Assembly: GCA_943788365.1 (NCBI GenBank)
Contig: CALSPZ010000001.1
Location: 496,001-560,000, forward strand
Length of the DNA stretch: 64,000 nucleotides
Direction of reading: 5' to 3'
Source: CAJQGY01 sp905478015
GTDB lineage: Bacteria; Pseudomonadota; Gammaproteobacteria; Magnimaribacterales; D2472
The notes under the pieces were generated by a model. It was not told where the DNA came from, ran no database searches, and saw only the letters and a program-made list of their open reading frames with translations. Both the position numbers and the translations under genes were made by a program. This document shows positions 8,296 to 16,301 of the stretch, one piece after another. Numbering within the stretch: the stretch's first letter is position 1; every line of letters begins with the position of its first letter.

Positions 8296-11200
8296 TTATA
8301 GCTTATATCTGAATCCAGCTCTAAATATTGAACCATGATCTTGATACAAGAAAAGCATTTCTTCATATCTTGAGTAAAGTCTTACATTTTCTTTTGTAAG
8401 GTTCTGTGCTTCAAGGAATATAGATCCGTTCTCATTGAATTCATATGAGGCGCTAAAGTCTAATTGACCTCTTTCTTCAATAAATAATGGATTATATTGA
8501 TCCTGACCAGCATAAGTTTCCCCTCTTATATTGTAAGAAAGTCTTGCTGAAAATTGGTTATCCTCATAAAAGACTGATAAGTTGCCAGCATCTCCAAATC
8601 CAGGTAAAGCAAACTGCTCACCTATTCTTGCCGGATCCACATCGGTATCTCCACTAACCAAAGTTAAATTAGCAAGGAATCCCCAGTTTGAATCTTCAAA
8701 TAAATGCTGTAATGCAATCTCAACCCCGTTAAGTGTTCCTGAGTACTTGTTTACAGGTTTAAATATACTAAACATATACAAAGGATCGCCATCTTCAGAA
8801 ATAAAGATATTATTTTGTCCTGATAGGCCTGTTGAAGGTATGTATGGTTGGTCGCCTTCATAACTCCAATCATATTGAGCCCAATTTCCACCATCATCGT
8901 GTGCTAGGATCCATGCAAAACCATTAGTCCTTCCTTCTTCTCCAACACCACAAGACCAACTAAACACTTGACACATTTTTTCTGCACCGCTTGATGCATT
9001 ATCATCTGAATAATTTTGTGATTGTTCTAATAGGTCTAGAAAAAATTGTGATTGACCAATATCCGTAACACCGTTAAATGATCCTGACCCGTTCTGCGAT
9101 CCATGCCAGCCATTAATATTTTTTCTAAAGTAATTTAGAGCAAAGTAACTTCCTTCAGCATAATAGTATTCATATGCCAGGTCGAGATTCTCAGCTTCAT
9201 ATGGTTGTAAATTTGGATTACCTTTAATAACTGATACAGGATACTGACTAGAATATGGTGTAGTATCAACAGTTGCTCTCATTTGCTCTAGATCAGGTCT
9301 TGAGTTTGTTTTACTAAGAGCAAATCTAAAGATCATATTTTCAGCAAACTCAAAACTACCGTTGATATTTGGAAGAACGTAGCTACCTTCTCCAGTATCT
9401 GTAAATACCTCAGGCTCACCAGTTAGCATTCCAAAGAAGTTACAATCATATAATGGGTTTCCATCAGCAAATAAACACCATGTTGTAGCTATAGGCAAGC
9501 TTGTTATACCTGTTGAAGCTTGATCAACTTCTTCATATCTTAGTCCAACTTCAATATTTAGAGGTTGACCTTTTTTAGTAGTATGCTCAAAGTAAGCATT
9601 TACAAAAATTGCATCTATTGTCTCTTCAACAATATCATTTGAATCAAAATCACCAGCACATAGAACTCCTCTAGTGTCTGTTCTGCTTTGGGTATCATAG
9701 CTATATAGACCCTGCCCTTGAGCGTCATCTACCGTTCCACAAGGCCAATTTTCTGCTCTTCTTATATTCCAATATTGAAGACCAGCACTTTCTGAAAATA
9801 AATAACCGTCGTTCTGAATGCTTCTAATTGCATCTTCAATTGAAACATCAAAATAATATAAATCAGAGCCTGAACCTAGGTAATTATCTTCATTAATTTT
9901 GTTAAAAATAAAGTCAGGAGTTAACGCATTATTCCAGAAATCAGGGTTTCCATCTTCTAACTTACCTTGAAGTAGTTTTTCGTTAGCTTTAGCTCTTCTA
10001 AATTTCTGGTTAACAGAAGAATAACCAAACTTAACTCTGGTTAATGACTCATGAATGAGTCCTTGGTTATTATCCCAAGTTCCAAGTAACTGGACTTGAT
10101 CCATAAAGTTGCTTTTTTCTTGATAATCCATCAAAGCCTCAACCGGGGCTAAATCTGATGCTACTAGCTCCCTTGGAGTAGTGATACCATTCTGCATATC
10201 ATTTTCATCAAAAGCCGTATAATCAAGTATTGGTATCATCCCAGTAAAATCGAAAGTAGCAGTTCCCATTCTGGCTCCACCTACTGGGCCAAAAGGACCA
10301 GTTCCGTCAGTTCTGCTTCCCGCAGATGACCATCTAGCGTTTGAGAACATGATTGAGTTGCCATAACTTTTAATAGTTGCAGATGAATCATGCATGTCAA
10401 AAGTGAGATTAAGATCTTCATTTACTTGGAAATCTATATTAAAACCTAAAGAGTTGTTTCTGTTAACAGATCCAGCCCAGAGGATGTTATTAAAAAACTC
10501 TCTTCCTTTTCCTGCTTGTCCTACGTCGTCAGAGTAAATTACGGCACCATTCTCGTTGATAGTTACATTTCTAGCATTCCAACCAGAAAACCAAGCTCCA
10601 TTTTCAACACCAGTGCTTGCAAAATCTACATTAGAGTACGTATAGTCAAATGTAGTTCTTACCCTTCCAAGTTCATACTGAAAAGCTGTTTGGAAGTTAT
10701 TTCTAACTCTCTCATTATCTTTGTGCTTATAAACTAAATTTCTTGGATAGAAGAAAGCATTGTCTTCTCGTTGGTTTGAAGATGTTACTACCGCTTCTGG
10801 TGGTAGATAATTTTCAATAGTACTAGGATTCCAAGTTATTTCATTTGTGCCCTCTTCTCTGTTATGTCTTACCTGATGGGTTCCAGAGAAAGATAAACCC
10901 CAAGACCCTCCATTGTAGTCTTCACCAATGGTAGAAAAAACAAAATCTAGCTCTGGTGTAACTTCATCTCCTTGTTCGTTTTCTGTATCAATCATAGCTT
11001 TCACTGCAAAAGAGCCTACTGTTTTGCCGACCTCAAGAGGTTTTGTTGTAACCATATTAATGGTAGCTCCAATTCCTCCAGTAGGTAATACTGCATTGGC
11101 TGATTTATATACCTCAACAGCAGATACGCCGTGAGATGAAATATCTCCGAAATCAAAAGACCTACCTCCACCATATGTACCAGGCACAGTTGGCATCTGT

Positions 11201-11538
11201 CTTCCATTAAGCGTTACAAGATTAAATTCTGGTCCCAAACCACGAACTGCTACCTTTGATCCCTCAACGTTAGATCTATCAATAGCAACACCTACAATTC
11301 TTGATAATGATTCAGCTAAGTTTCCATCAGGGAACTTACCTATGTCTTCGGCTGTAATAGCGTCAACAACACCAACATTTTTTCTTTTAATGTCTATAGC
11401 ATTTTTTAAACTAGACCTTATTCCAGTTACAACAACCTCTTCAACGGCTGCTTGTTCTTCTTCTTTTTCATTAGATTCTTGAGCTATAACACTTGTTAAA
11501 GGTGCTAAAAGTAAGAGCGATAATAGATATTTATTCAC
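8296..11538 (-). CDS. TonB-dependent outer membrane receptor (TIGR01782-type)
   Basis: Outer membrane 22-strand barrel with plug, taking up a bulky nutrient with energy from TonB-ExbBD. After a signal peptide (MNKYLLSLLLLAPLTSVIAQ) comes a glutamate-rich linker and the TonB box region EEVVVTGIRSSLKNAIDIKR (about 33-52), typical of receptors used by oligotrophs for oligosaccharides. The plug shows GKFPDGNLAESLSRIVGVAI and VRGLGPEFNLVTLNGRQMP, and the last barrel strand ends in GFRYKL with the usual aromatic pattern. The GTG at 11538 was chosen over the ATG at 11580: AGGAAA is at ideal spacing, the signal peptide then starts normally, and a candidate promoter overlaps the ATG. At 1080 residues it is long. 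Ligand unknown; the locus has no carbohydrate enzyme immediately beside it. Confidence 0.93.
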   Translation of the reverse strand: MNKYLLSLLLLAPLTSVIAQESNEKEEEQAAVEEVVVTGIRSSLKNAIDIKRKNVGVVDAITAEDIGKFPDGNLAESLSRIVGVAIDRSNVEGSKVAVRGLGPEFNLVTLNGRQMPTVPGTYGGGRSFDFGDISSHGVSAVEVYKSANAVLPTGGIGATINMVTTKPLEVGKTVGSFAVKAMIDTENEQGDEVTPELDFVFSTIGEDYNGGSWGLSFSGTHQVRHNREEGTNEITWNPSTIENYLPPEAVVTSSNQREDNAFFYPRNLVYKHKDNERVRNNFQTAFQYELGRVRTTFDYTYSNVDFASTGVENGAWFSGWNARNVTINENGAVIYSDDVGQAGKGREFFNNILWAGSVNRNNSLGFNIDFQVNEDLNLTFDMHDSSATIKSYGNSIMFSNARWSSAGSRTDGTGPFGPVGGARMGTATFDFTGMIPILDYTAFDENDMQNGITTPRELVASDLAPVEALMDYQEKSNFMDQVQLLGTWDNNQGLIHESLTRVKFGYSSVNQKFRRAKANEKLLQGKLEDGNPDFWNNALTPDFIFNKINEDNYLGSGSDLYYFDVSIEDAIRSIQNDGYLFSESAGLQYWNIRRAENWPCGTVDDAQGQGLYSYDTQSRTDTRGVLCAGDFDSNDIVEETIDAIFVNAYFEHTTKKGQPLNIEVGLRYEEVDQASTGITSLPIATTWCLFADGNPLYDCNFFGMLTGEPEVFTDTGEGSYVLPNINGSFEFAENMIFRFALSKTNSRPDLEQMRATVDTTPYSSQYPVSVIKGNPNLQPYEAENLDLAYEYYYAEGSYFALNYFRKNINGWHGSQNGSGSFNGVTDIGQSQFFLDLLEQSQNYSDDNASSGAEKMCQVFSWSCGVGEEGRTNGFAWILAHDDGGNWAQYDWSYEGDQPYIPSTGLSGQNNIFISEDGDPLYMFSIFKPVNKYSGTLNGVEIALQHLFEDSNWGFLANLTLVSGDTDVDPARIGEQFALPGFGDAGNLSVFYEDNQFSARLSYNIRGETYAGQDQYNPLFIEERGQLDFSASYEFNENGSIFLEAQNLTKENVRLYSRYEEMLFLYQDHGSIFRAGFRYKL

Positions 11539-11578
11539 AGTTATTTTCCTATAAGATTTATAAAGATTTATGATCGTC

Positions 11579-11607
11579 ATTTAACAATTTTGACGTTAAT
11601 ATGTCAA
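11579..11607 (-). promoter_or_regulatory. candidate promoter of the TonB receptor gene with TTGAC inverted repeat
   Basis: Minus-strand TTGACA (11602-11607) is 17 bases from a weak -10 TTAAAT (11579-11584), giving a leader of about 35 bases to the GTG. The -35 box is one arm of an inverted repeat TTGAC-8-GTCAA (11590-11607), which could be an operator. Moderate to low certainty. Confidence 0.3.
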
Positions 11608-11652
11608 GTTAGAACACATTTAATCAAAAAAGTAAATAATTTACAAAATGAT

Positions 11653-11687
11653 AAAAAAAAAGGTAAATGATCAGATCATTTACCTTT
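11653..11687 (-). terminator. intrinsic terminator of the RRM protein gene
   Basis: Minus-strand arms AAGGTAAATGATC and GATCATTTACCTT close a tight hairpin followed by a run of ten T. It follows the RRM gene stop by about 24 bases. Confidence 0.85.
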
Positions 11688-11710
11688 TCTAAAATTGATT
11701 ATTTTATGAA

Positions 11711-11956
11711 CTAACCGTTATCTCTAGGTCTTGATTCATTAACAACAAGTTTACGGCCGTCAATTTCTGACTCATGTAGAGCTTCAATTGCGCCTTCAGC
11801 ACCATCGCTCATTTCTACGAAGCCAAAACCTCTTGATCGATTAGTCATTCTGTCTGTAATAATTTTTGCAGAAGTGACAGTTCCATGCTCAGCAAAAAGG
11901 TTTTCTAGGTCTTGGTCGCTCATGCCCCAAGAAATGTTTCCGACGTATATATTCAT
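11711..11956 (-). CDS. single-RRM RNA-binding protein
   Basis: The 81-residue protein is one RNA recognition motif, a cytoplasmic single-strand RNA binder like the cold-responsive Rbp proteins of cyanobacteria and marine proteobacteria. RNP2 is IYVGNI at residues 2-7 and RNP1 is RGFGFVEM at about 40-47, with the expected beta-alpha-beta-beta-alpha-beta spacing; the tail ESRPRDNG is short and basic. ATG at 11956 is preceded by TTGGAAA; a TTG at 11965 would add three residues and is less likely. It has its own strong terminator and stands alone, consistent with an individually controlled, possibly cold-responsive gene (inference). Confidence 0.92.
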   Translation of the reverse strand: MNIYVGNISWGMSDQDLENLFAEHGTVTSAKIITDRMTNRSRGFGFVEMSDGAEGAIEALHESEIDGRKLVVNESRPRDNG

Positions 11957-12016
11957 AATTTCCAATTAGTTAAAAAAAACGTATCTTACAACACATTCTT
12001 TATATTTAATACCCTT

Positions 12017-12940
12017 TTAGGTGTCTAAAAATTTTAATGCTTCATCTCCAAACTCATCCCACCAATTCATACCCATCAGATGTATTTTTTCTAGATTTGG
12101 TCCAGAGCTATCGTCAAGTCTTCTATTTATTTTTCCTATCGGAGAATTAATTCGTAAATATGATTGGCCTAATATGTCTTGAGTTAAGTCGTTTTCAAGA
12201 CCAGTCTCAAGCATTATTCCCATAACATCATGTCGAAGCCAGCCTAGTCCTCCCCACGATGCAGACTGTTTACCATTAATCTTTCTAGTATTTAATCCTG
12301 TGCCGATACTTAAGACTTTAATATCATCTGTTTGAAAATATTTTTTTGCTTGTGTATATGCAAGCAATGATGGGTTGTTTGAAACAACACCTCCATCAAT
12401 ATACCAACCTCCGTCTTCTGCTTGGAATGTAGGAAAATAAATAGGGGCTGCGCTTGATGCACAGCAGGCACTGATAATACTAATTCCTGGAGTTCCGAAG
12501 CTACTATGGATAACGTAGGATCTATTTTCAACATCATAAGCAAGCGTCATAACCGGTTTAGGTGACTCCCCCATCGATTTGTCATAAAAAATCTTCTTAA
12601 GTACTTCTATTCGCCCAGTATTTTCATACTTTGGTCTTGCTTGAATTATTGAAGCTTTATCCCAAAAAAAATTACTAGAGGTTATTTCTTCAATATAGTC
12701 TGTTGACCAGTAGTCTTTAATTTCTTTGGCGCTCATTTGATTAACACCTAAACATAAAGCGTTTAAGGCGCCCGCTGAGACACCAACAAACATATCAAAC
12801 ATATCAGAAACTTTTCTACCACTCTCAACCTCTAATTTGTGAAGAAAAACAAGCCCTGCAATAGCCCTAACGCCACCACCATCAAATGATAAAACTTTCT
12901 TACTGTTTGATTTAGAGAAGAAATTAGAAAAAGCGCCCAT
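12017..12940 (-). CDS. patatin-like phospholipase
   Basis: Cytosolic lipid acyl hydrolase of the patatin family. The oxyanion loop GGGVRAIAG is at 21-29, the nucleophile elbow GVSAG places Ser55, and the dyad Asp182 sits in IDGGVVSNNP, so all catalytic elements are intact. No signal peptide or transmembrane segment is visible; 307 residues is normal for a single-domain bacterial patatin. Neighbours (RRM protein, PAN-like protein) do not form a known system: no nucleotide cyclase or sensor partner lies next to it, so membrane lipid turnover is a more economical guess than an abortive-infection effector. Confidence 0.9.
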   Translation of the reverse strand: MGAFSNFFSKSNSKKVLSFDGGGVRAIAGLVFLHKLEVESGRKVSDMFDMFVGVSAGALNALCLGVNQMSAKEIKDYWSTDYIEEITSSNFFWDKASIIQARPKYENTGRIEVLKKIFYDKSMGESPKPVMTLAYDVENRSYVIHSSFGTPGISIISACCASSAAPIYFPTFQAEDGGWYIDGGVVSNNPSLLAYTQAKKYFQTDDIKVLSIGTGLNTRKINGKQSASWGGLGWLRHDVMGIMLETGLENDLTQDILGQSYLRINSPIGKINRRLDDSSGPNLEKIHLMGMNWWDEFGDEALKFLDT

Positions 12941-12986
12941 ATGATTTATTTAAACACAAGTATGATCACTCAGCACTTATTTTAAA

Positions 12987-13015
12987 TAAAAAAAAGGCCT
13001 CAAACTGAGACCTTT
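12987..13015 (-). terminator. intrinsic terminator of the PAN-like protein gene
   Basis: Minus-strand hairpin AAAGGTCTCAG / TTTGAGGCCTTT, with one or two G-U pairs, followed by nine T. It lies 18 bases after the stop codon. Confidence 0.8.
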
Positions 13016-13032
13016 ATCTATAACAAAAATTC

Positions 13033-13320
13033 TTATCCTTTTACGCCTGATGTTGAGCCTTTTTTAGCAGACTCTTTAGTAACTGATTTAAGAATTGAAC
13101 AGCTTCCTGCTTTTGTATTAAGAACAAACGCTGCACAAGAATTTTTTGATTCACATAAGGCTGCACAACCTGCAACTGACTTATATTTTGATGAAGTTTT
13201 AACCGTAGCTATTTTTCCTGATAGTGATATGTCTTCTTTCATATCAAAATTTATAGTATCTGCTTCAACAGCAAATATACTGAATGCAAAAATTGCAAGT
13301 AATGAGTTTAATTTGAACAT
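13033..13320 (-). CDS. small secreted PAN/apple-like cysteine-rich protein
   Basis: A 95-residue secreted protein: signal peptide at 1-20 (LLAIFAFSIFAVEA), then one short domain with Cys at about 52, 56, 62 and 73 in the pattern GCAALCESKNSCAAFVLN...GSCSIL. The ACxxLCxxxxxCxAFxxN...CxL pattern is that of PAN/apple domains, which bind proteins or carbohydrates. The tail is Lys/Ser/Gly-rich and ends abruptly, so this is a minimal PAN unit. AAAGGACCCCC provides a Shine-Dalgarno. It has its own strong promoter with two operator-like palindromes and its own terminator, so expression appears tightly regulated. Ligand unknown. Confidence 0.8.
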   Translation of the reverse strand: MFKLNSLLAIFAFSIFAVEADTINFDMKEDISLSGKIATVKTSSKYKSVAGCAALCESKNSCAAFVLNTKAGSCSILKSVTKESAKKGSTSGVKG

Positions 13321-13355
13321 TTTAGGGGGTCCTTTAAAATTAAAATTTATATTTA

Positions 13356-13374
13356 ATGTTTACACTGCAAACAT
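13356..13374. promoter_or_regulatory. operator-like palindrome, downstream copy
   Basis: A 19-base near-perfect palindrome, ATGTTTACACTGCAAACAT on the plus strand. It falls just downstream of the predicted transcription start of the PAN-like gene. Its partner is 42 bases away, four helical turns. A TetR- or LacI-type repressor site is the obvious reading; no regulator gene is in the window. Confidence 0.6.
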
Positions 13375-13385
13375 CTCAACGCAAC

Positions 13386-13413
13386 ATAATACAATATATG
13401 TTTACAGTGTCAA
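13386..13413 (-). promoter_or_regulatory. sigma-70 promoter of the PAN-like gene
   Basis: Minus-strand consensus TTGACA (13408-13413) and TATTAT (13386-13391) are 16 bases apart, predicting a start near 13379 and a leader of about 60 bases. The -35 box lies inside the upstream operator palindrome, so a bound repressor would block polymerase. Confidence 0.65.
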
Positions 13414-13416
13414 CAT
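13398..13416. promoter_or_regulatory. operator-like palindrome, upstream copy over the -35 box
   Basis: 19-base palindrome ATGTTTACAGTGTCAACAT, matching the copy at 13356-13374 at 16 of 19 positions. Consensus of the two is ATGTTTACA-N-TGTAAACAT. It overlaps the TTGACA box on the minus strand. Confidence 0.6.
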
Positions 13417-13445
13417 GGAATATGTATTTTTTTATATAAATAAAC

Positions 13446-13787
13446 TTATTTTATAATTTTAATATCTAGGAGTTTGCTGGCAGCAGATATGCCGCCAATA
13501 TTTTTAACATTGGTGTAACCTAAATCTTCTAAAATAATCTTTGCTTTGCCCGACCTATTTCCGCTTCGACAATAGAGCATTATCTCTTTATCTAAATTGG
13601 GTTCATGAGATTTGATCTTGTTACCTATATCTGCCAAAGGAATGTGAGCCGCATTTTTAAGATGACCACTCACCCATTCAGGCTCAGTTCTTACATCAAT
13701 AATTACTGAGTCTTTTGTTGCAGCCATTGCATTGGCTCCAAAAAAAATACAGATAAAAAATATAAAGCTTAATCTTTTGTGTTTCAT
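13446..13787 (-). CDS. secreted rhodanese-like sulfurtransferase (PspE type)
   Basis: Single-domain periplasmic rhodanese of 113 residues. After a signal peptide ending near AMAA, the domain shows VIIDVRTEPEWVSGHLKNAAHIP and the active-site loop YCRSGNRSG with the sulfur-carrying Cys at about 73. The ATG at 13787 overlaps the TGA of the upstream GMC oxidoreductase (ATGA), so the two are translated together; a GTG two codons earlier is possible but less likely. The physiological sulfur acceptor is unknown, and coupling to a GMC enzyme does not point to one. Confidence 0.9.
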   Translation of the reverse strand: MKHKRLSFIFFICIFFGANAMAATKDSVIIDVRTEPEWVSGHLKNAAHIPLADIGNKIKSHEPNLDKEIMLYCRSGNRSGKAKIILEDLGYTNVKNIGGISAASKLLDIKIIK

Positions 13788-15463
13788 GACCACTCTGCAA
13801 GAATTATGTCTGAAGCCTTTTCACCAATCATAATTGTGGGGGCATTTGTATTCCCGCCTACCAGAGTAGGCATTATTGAAGCGTCAATAATTCGTAATCC
13901 ATTGGTTTTGTGAACCTTTAAATTGTTATCAACTACACTCATTTCATCTGAACCCATTTTGCAAGTTCCAACTGGATGATAAACGGTGTCAGCATCTTCT
14001 CTTATAGCCTGTTCAATATCTTTATCATCATCTATATCAACAGGTCGATGAACATGGTCTTGAATATATTTATTGAAAGGCTCTGTGTGAAGTATTTCCA
14101 TCATTTTCTTATAGCCTTCGATCATAACCCTCATATCATCTGGGTGACTTAAGAACTTAGGGTCTATTAAAGGATCATCAAATGGATCGCTTGATTTTAA
14201 GGTAACCTCTCCTGTTGACTTTGGTCGCAGAAGACATGTGTGGCAACTCATGCCATGGCCCCAAACAGATGTTCTGCCATGATCAATAATCATAGCCGGT
14301 GCAAAATGAAGCTGAATATCTGGCACTGGCACGCTATCGCTTGTCTTTAAGAATGCTCCGCTCTCAGCAACTGTTGAGGTAAATAGGCCGACTTTCTTAA
14401 AAATATATTTAAGGATTTCAAGAGGGAATTTATAGAAAATAGATTTTAATGAAAAGCCTATTAAATGCATTGAGTTATATTTGTGTATTGTTAAATAATC
14501 AATATGATCTTGAAGATTTTTCCCAACTCCTGGTAATTCAACAAGATGCTCTATGCCATGCTTGGAGATCTCGCCCTTGGGCCCAAGTCCAGATCTAAGC
14601 ATTATCTGTGGTGATCCAAATGCTCCTGATGAAAGAAGGACTTCTTTTGTGCAGTGAATATCAAATGATTTCTTATCTTTATCAATGCAACGGACTCCAA
14701 TAGCCCTGTCGCCGTCCATGATTATTTTATCTACATTGGTATCAGTTAGAACTGTAAGGTTTTCTCTTTCTAAGGCAGGAACTAAATATGCTTTGGCAGC
14801 ACTGCATCTTTTTCCGTTTTTTTGAGTAGTTTGATAATAGCCAACACCCTCTTGGTCTTCTCCATTAAAATCCTTGTTGAACTTATGAACCTTTGAGCCT
14901 GCCGCAACAAAATCATCAGTGAAAACATTGTCGTTTCTAATTTTGCTAACATTCAATGGGCCATTTTGACCATGATACTTATCATCATGCTCCTCATTAT
15001 GCTCGGCTTTTATAAAATATGGTAAAACTTCATCATAAGACCAGCCATCATTTCCAAGCTCTGACCAATGATCATAATCCCACCTATGACCCCTAACATA
15101 AAGCATTGCATTTATAGAGCTTGATCCACCAAGTGTTCTTCCTCTGGGCTGATATCCCTTTCTATGCTCCAATGATTCAACCTCTACCTCATGAACCCCT
15201 CCTGCAGAATCTGCTACAGCTGATTTTGGTTCTGTAACAACGACCTTTTCAAACTCTTTTTGAGGCTCGGTTTCATATGACCAGTTATAAGGAGAATTTG
15301 TACCAAAGAAGGCAAAGCCAAGTGGAATATGTATTCTTGGATCATTATCTTTAGGGCCTGCTTCTACCAAACAAACTTTAAAATTAGGATTAGCACTCAA
15401 CCTATTAGCAAGAACACATCCTGCTGAACCTGCTCCTAAAATTATAAAATCATATTTATCCAT
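13784..15463 (-). CDS. GMC-family FAD oxidoreductase (choline/alcohol dehydrogenase-like)
   Basis: Cytoplasmic FAD enzyme oxidising an alcohol. The N-terminus has GAGSAG at 10-15 and VEAGP; the FAD-binding signature around RTLGGSSSINAMLYVRG is at about 109-125; the catalytic His is in YHPVGTCKMG and the partner Asn in VGGNTNAPT near the C-terminus. The length of 559 is typical. Residues about 72-103, rich in Val and Glu, form an extra loop between NWSYETEPQ and GYQPRGR that choline dehydrogenases of this type normally lack. AGGGGGAA provides a strong Shine-Dalgarno. It overlaps the downstream rhodanese gene. BetA itself is unlikely without betB; a long-chain or terpenoid alcohol is as plausible. 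Confidence 0.92.
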   Translation of the reverse strand: MDKYDFIILGAGSAGCVLANRLSANPNFKVCLVEAGPKDNDPRIHIPLGFAFFGTNSPYNWSYETEPQKEFEKVVVTEPKSAVADSAGGVHEVEVESLEHRKGYQPRGRTLGGSSSINAMLYVRGHRWDYDHWSELGNDGWSYDEVLPYFIKAEHNEEHDDKYHGQNGPLNVSKIRNDNVFTDDFVAAGSKVHKFNKDFNGEDQEGVGYYQTTQKNGKRCSAAKAYLVPALERENLTVLTDTNVDKIIMDGDRAIGVRCIDKDKKSFDIHCTKEVLLSSGAFGSPQIMLRSGLGPKGEISKHGIEHLVELPGVGKNLQDHIDYLTIHKYNSMHLIGFSLKSIFYKFPLEILKYIFKKVGLFTSTVAESGAFLKTSDSVPVPDIQLHFAPAMIIDHGRTSVWGHGMSCHTCLLRPKSTGEVTLKSSDPFDDPLIDPKFLSHPDDMRVMIEGYKKMMEILHTEPFNKYIQDHVHRPVDIDDDKDIEQAIREDADTVYHPVGTCKMGSDEMSVVDNNLKVHKTNGLRIIDASIMPTLVGGNTNAPTIMIGEKASDIILAEWS

Positions 15464-15551
15464 ATTGTTCCCCCTAAAAAATATACTCCTTAAGTTTATG
15501 ATTTAACACTAGATGTGTAAACTAAAGTAAGAATGAAATATTTTTTTTGCA

Positions 15552-16301
15552 ATGGTTCTATTTAATACTTTTCTTGTTATGTGGGTTCTTGTTGCTATAG
15601 GTACATTTTTTTATCTTTTTAAAACAACTGCTCCGTATGGAAGGCATGAGACTTCGGGGTGGGGAGTTCAGATATCTGCTCGATTAGGGTGGATATTAAT
15701 GGAAAGTCCCTCGGTAATTTTAATGTTTTTGCTAGGATGGTTTATGAGAGATAGCCTTAACGTAATTCATGAAACCTTCTTGATGATTTGGCTAATGCAC
15801 TATATTCATAGGACATTTATCTATCCGTTTTGGATGGATATGACTACTAAAACTATGCCGATAACTATCGCGCTTTCAGCATTTGGGTTCAATATAATTA
15901 ATGTACTTGTTCAAGCAATAGGAATTTATTTCTTTACAGAGTACACAGAAAGTTGGTACGAGACATATGTGTTTCAACTCGGTTTAGTATTATTTATTAT
16001 AGGAATGTTTATAAATATATATTCAGACTTCTTAATTCTTAAAATGAAAAAAGTTAAAGGGCCTGGCTATCATATTCCAAATTCTTTTCTTCATCGTTAC
16101 ATCTCTTCACCAAACTACTTTGGTGAAATTATTGAATGGCTGGGCTGGGCAATACTTACCTGGAGTATATCTGGCTTTGTGTTCTTAATATGGACATTTG
16201 CAAACCTATTTCCTAGAGCAATCTCAAATCATAAATGGTATCAAATGAAATTTGAAAATTACCCCAAAGATAGAAAGGCTATAATTCCTAAGGTAGTTTA
16301 A
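15552..16301 (+). CDS. 3-oxo-5-alpha-steroid 4-dehydrogenase family membrane reductase
   Basis: Polytopic inner membrane protein with about six hydrophobic segments. The C-terminal half carries the steroid-5-alpha-reductase signature: PGYHIPNSFLHRYISSPNYFGEIIEWLGWA, then a Trp-rich end with NLFPRAISNHKWYQ and a basic tail, as in SRD5A and related enoyl reductases that bind NADPH. The expected reaction is reduction of a conjugated double bond in a sterol or polyprenoid-like lipid. It diverges from the GMC gene and converges on an SDR gene, sharing four bases (TTAA) at the stops. Substrate unknown. Confidence 0.88.
   Translation: MVLFNTFLVMWVLVAIGTFFYLFKTTAPYGRHETSGWGVQISARLGWILMESPSVILMFLLGWFMRDSLNVIHETFLMIWLMHYIHRTFIYPFWMDMTTKTMPITIALSAFGFNIINVLVQAIGIYFFTEYTESWYETYVFQLGLVLFIIGMFINIYSDFLILKMKKVKGPGYHIPNSFLHRYISSPNYFGEIIEWLGWAILTWSISGFVFLIWTFANLFPRAISNHKWYQMKFENYPKDRKAIIPKVV

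Noticed and set aside
12017..12940. Patatin-like protein as a CBASS (CapV) effector
   Set aside because: No CD-NTase, HORMA or other system gene adjoins; the gene stands between an RRM protein and a PAN-like protein.
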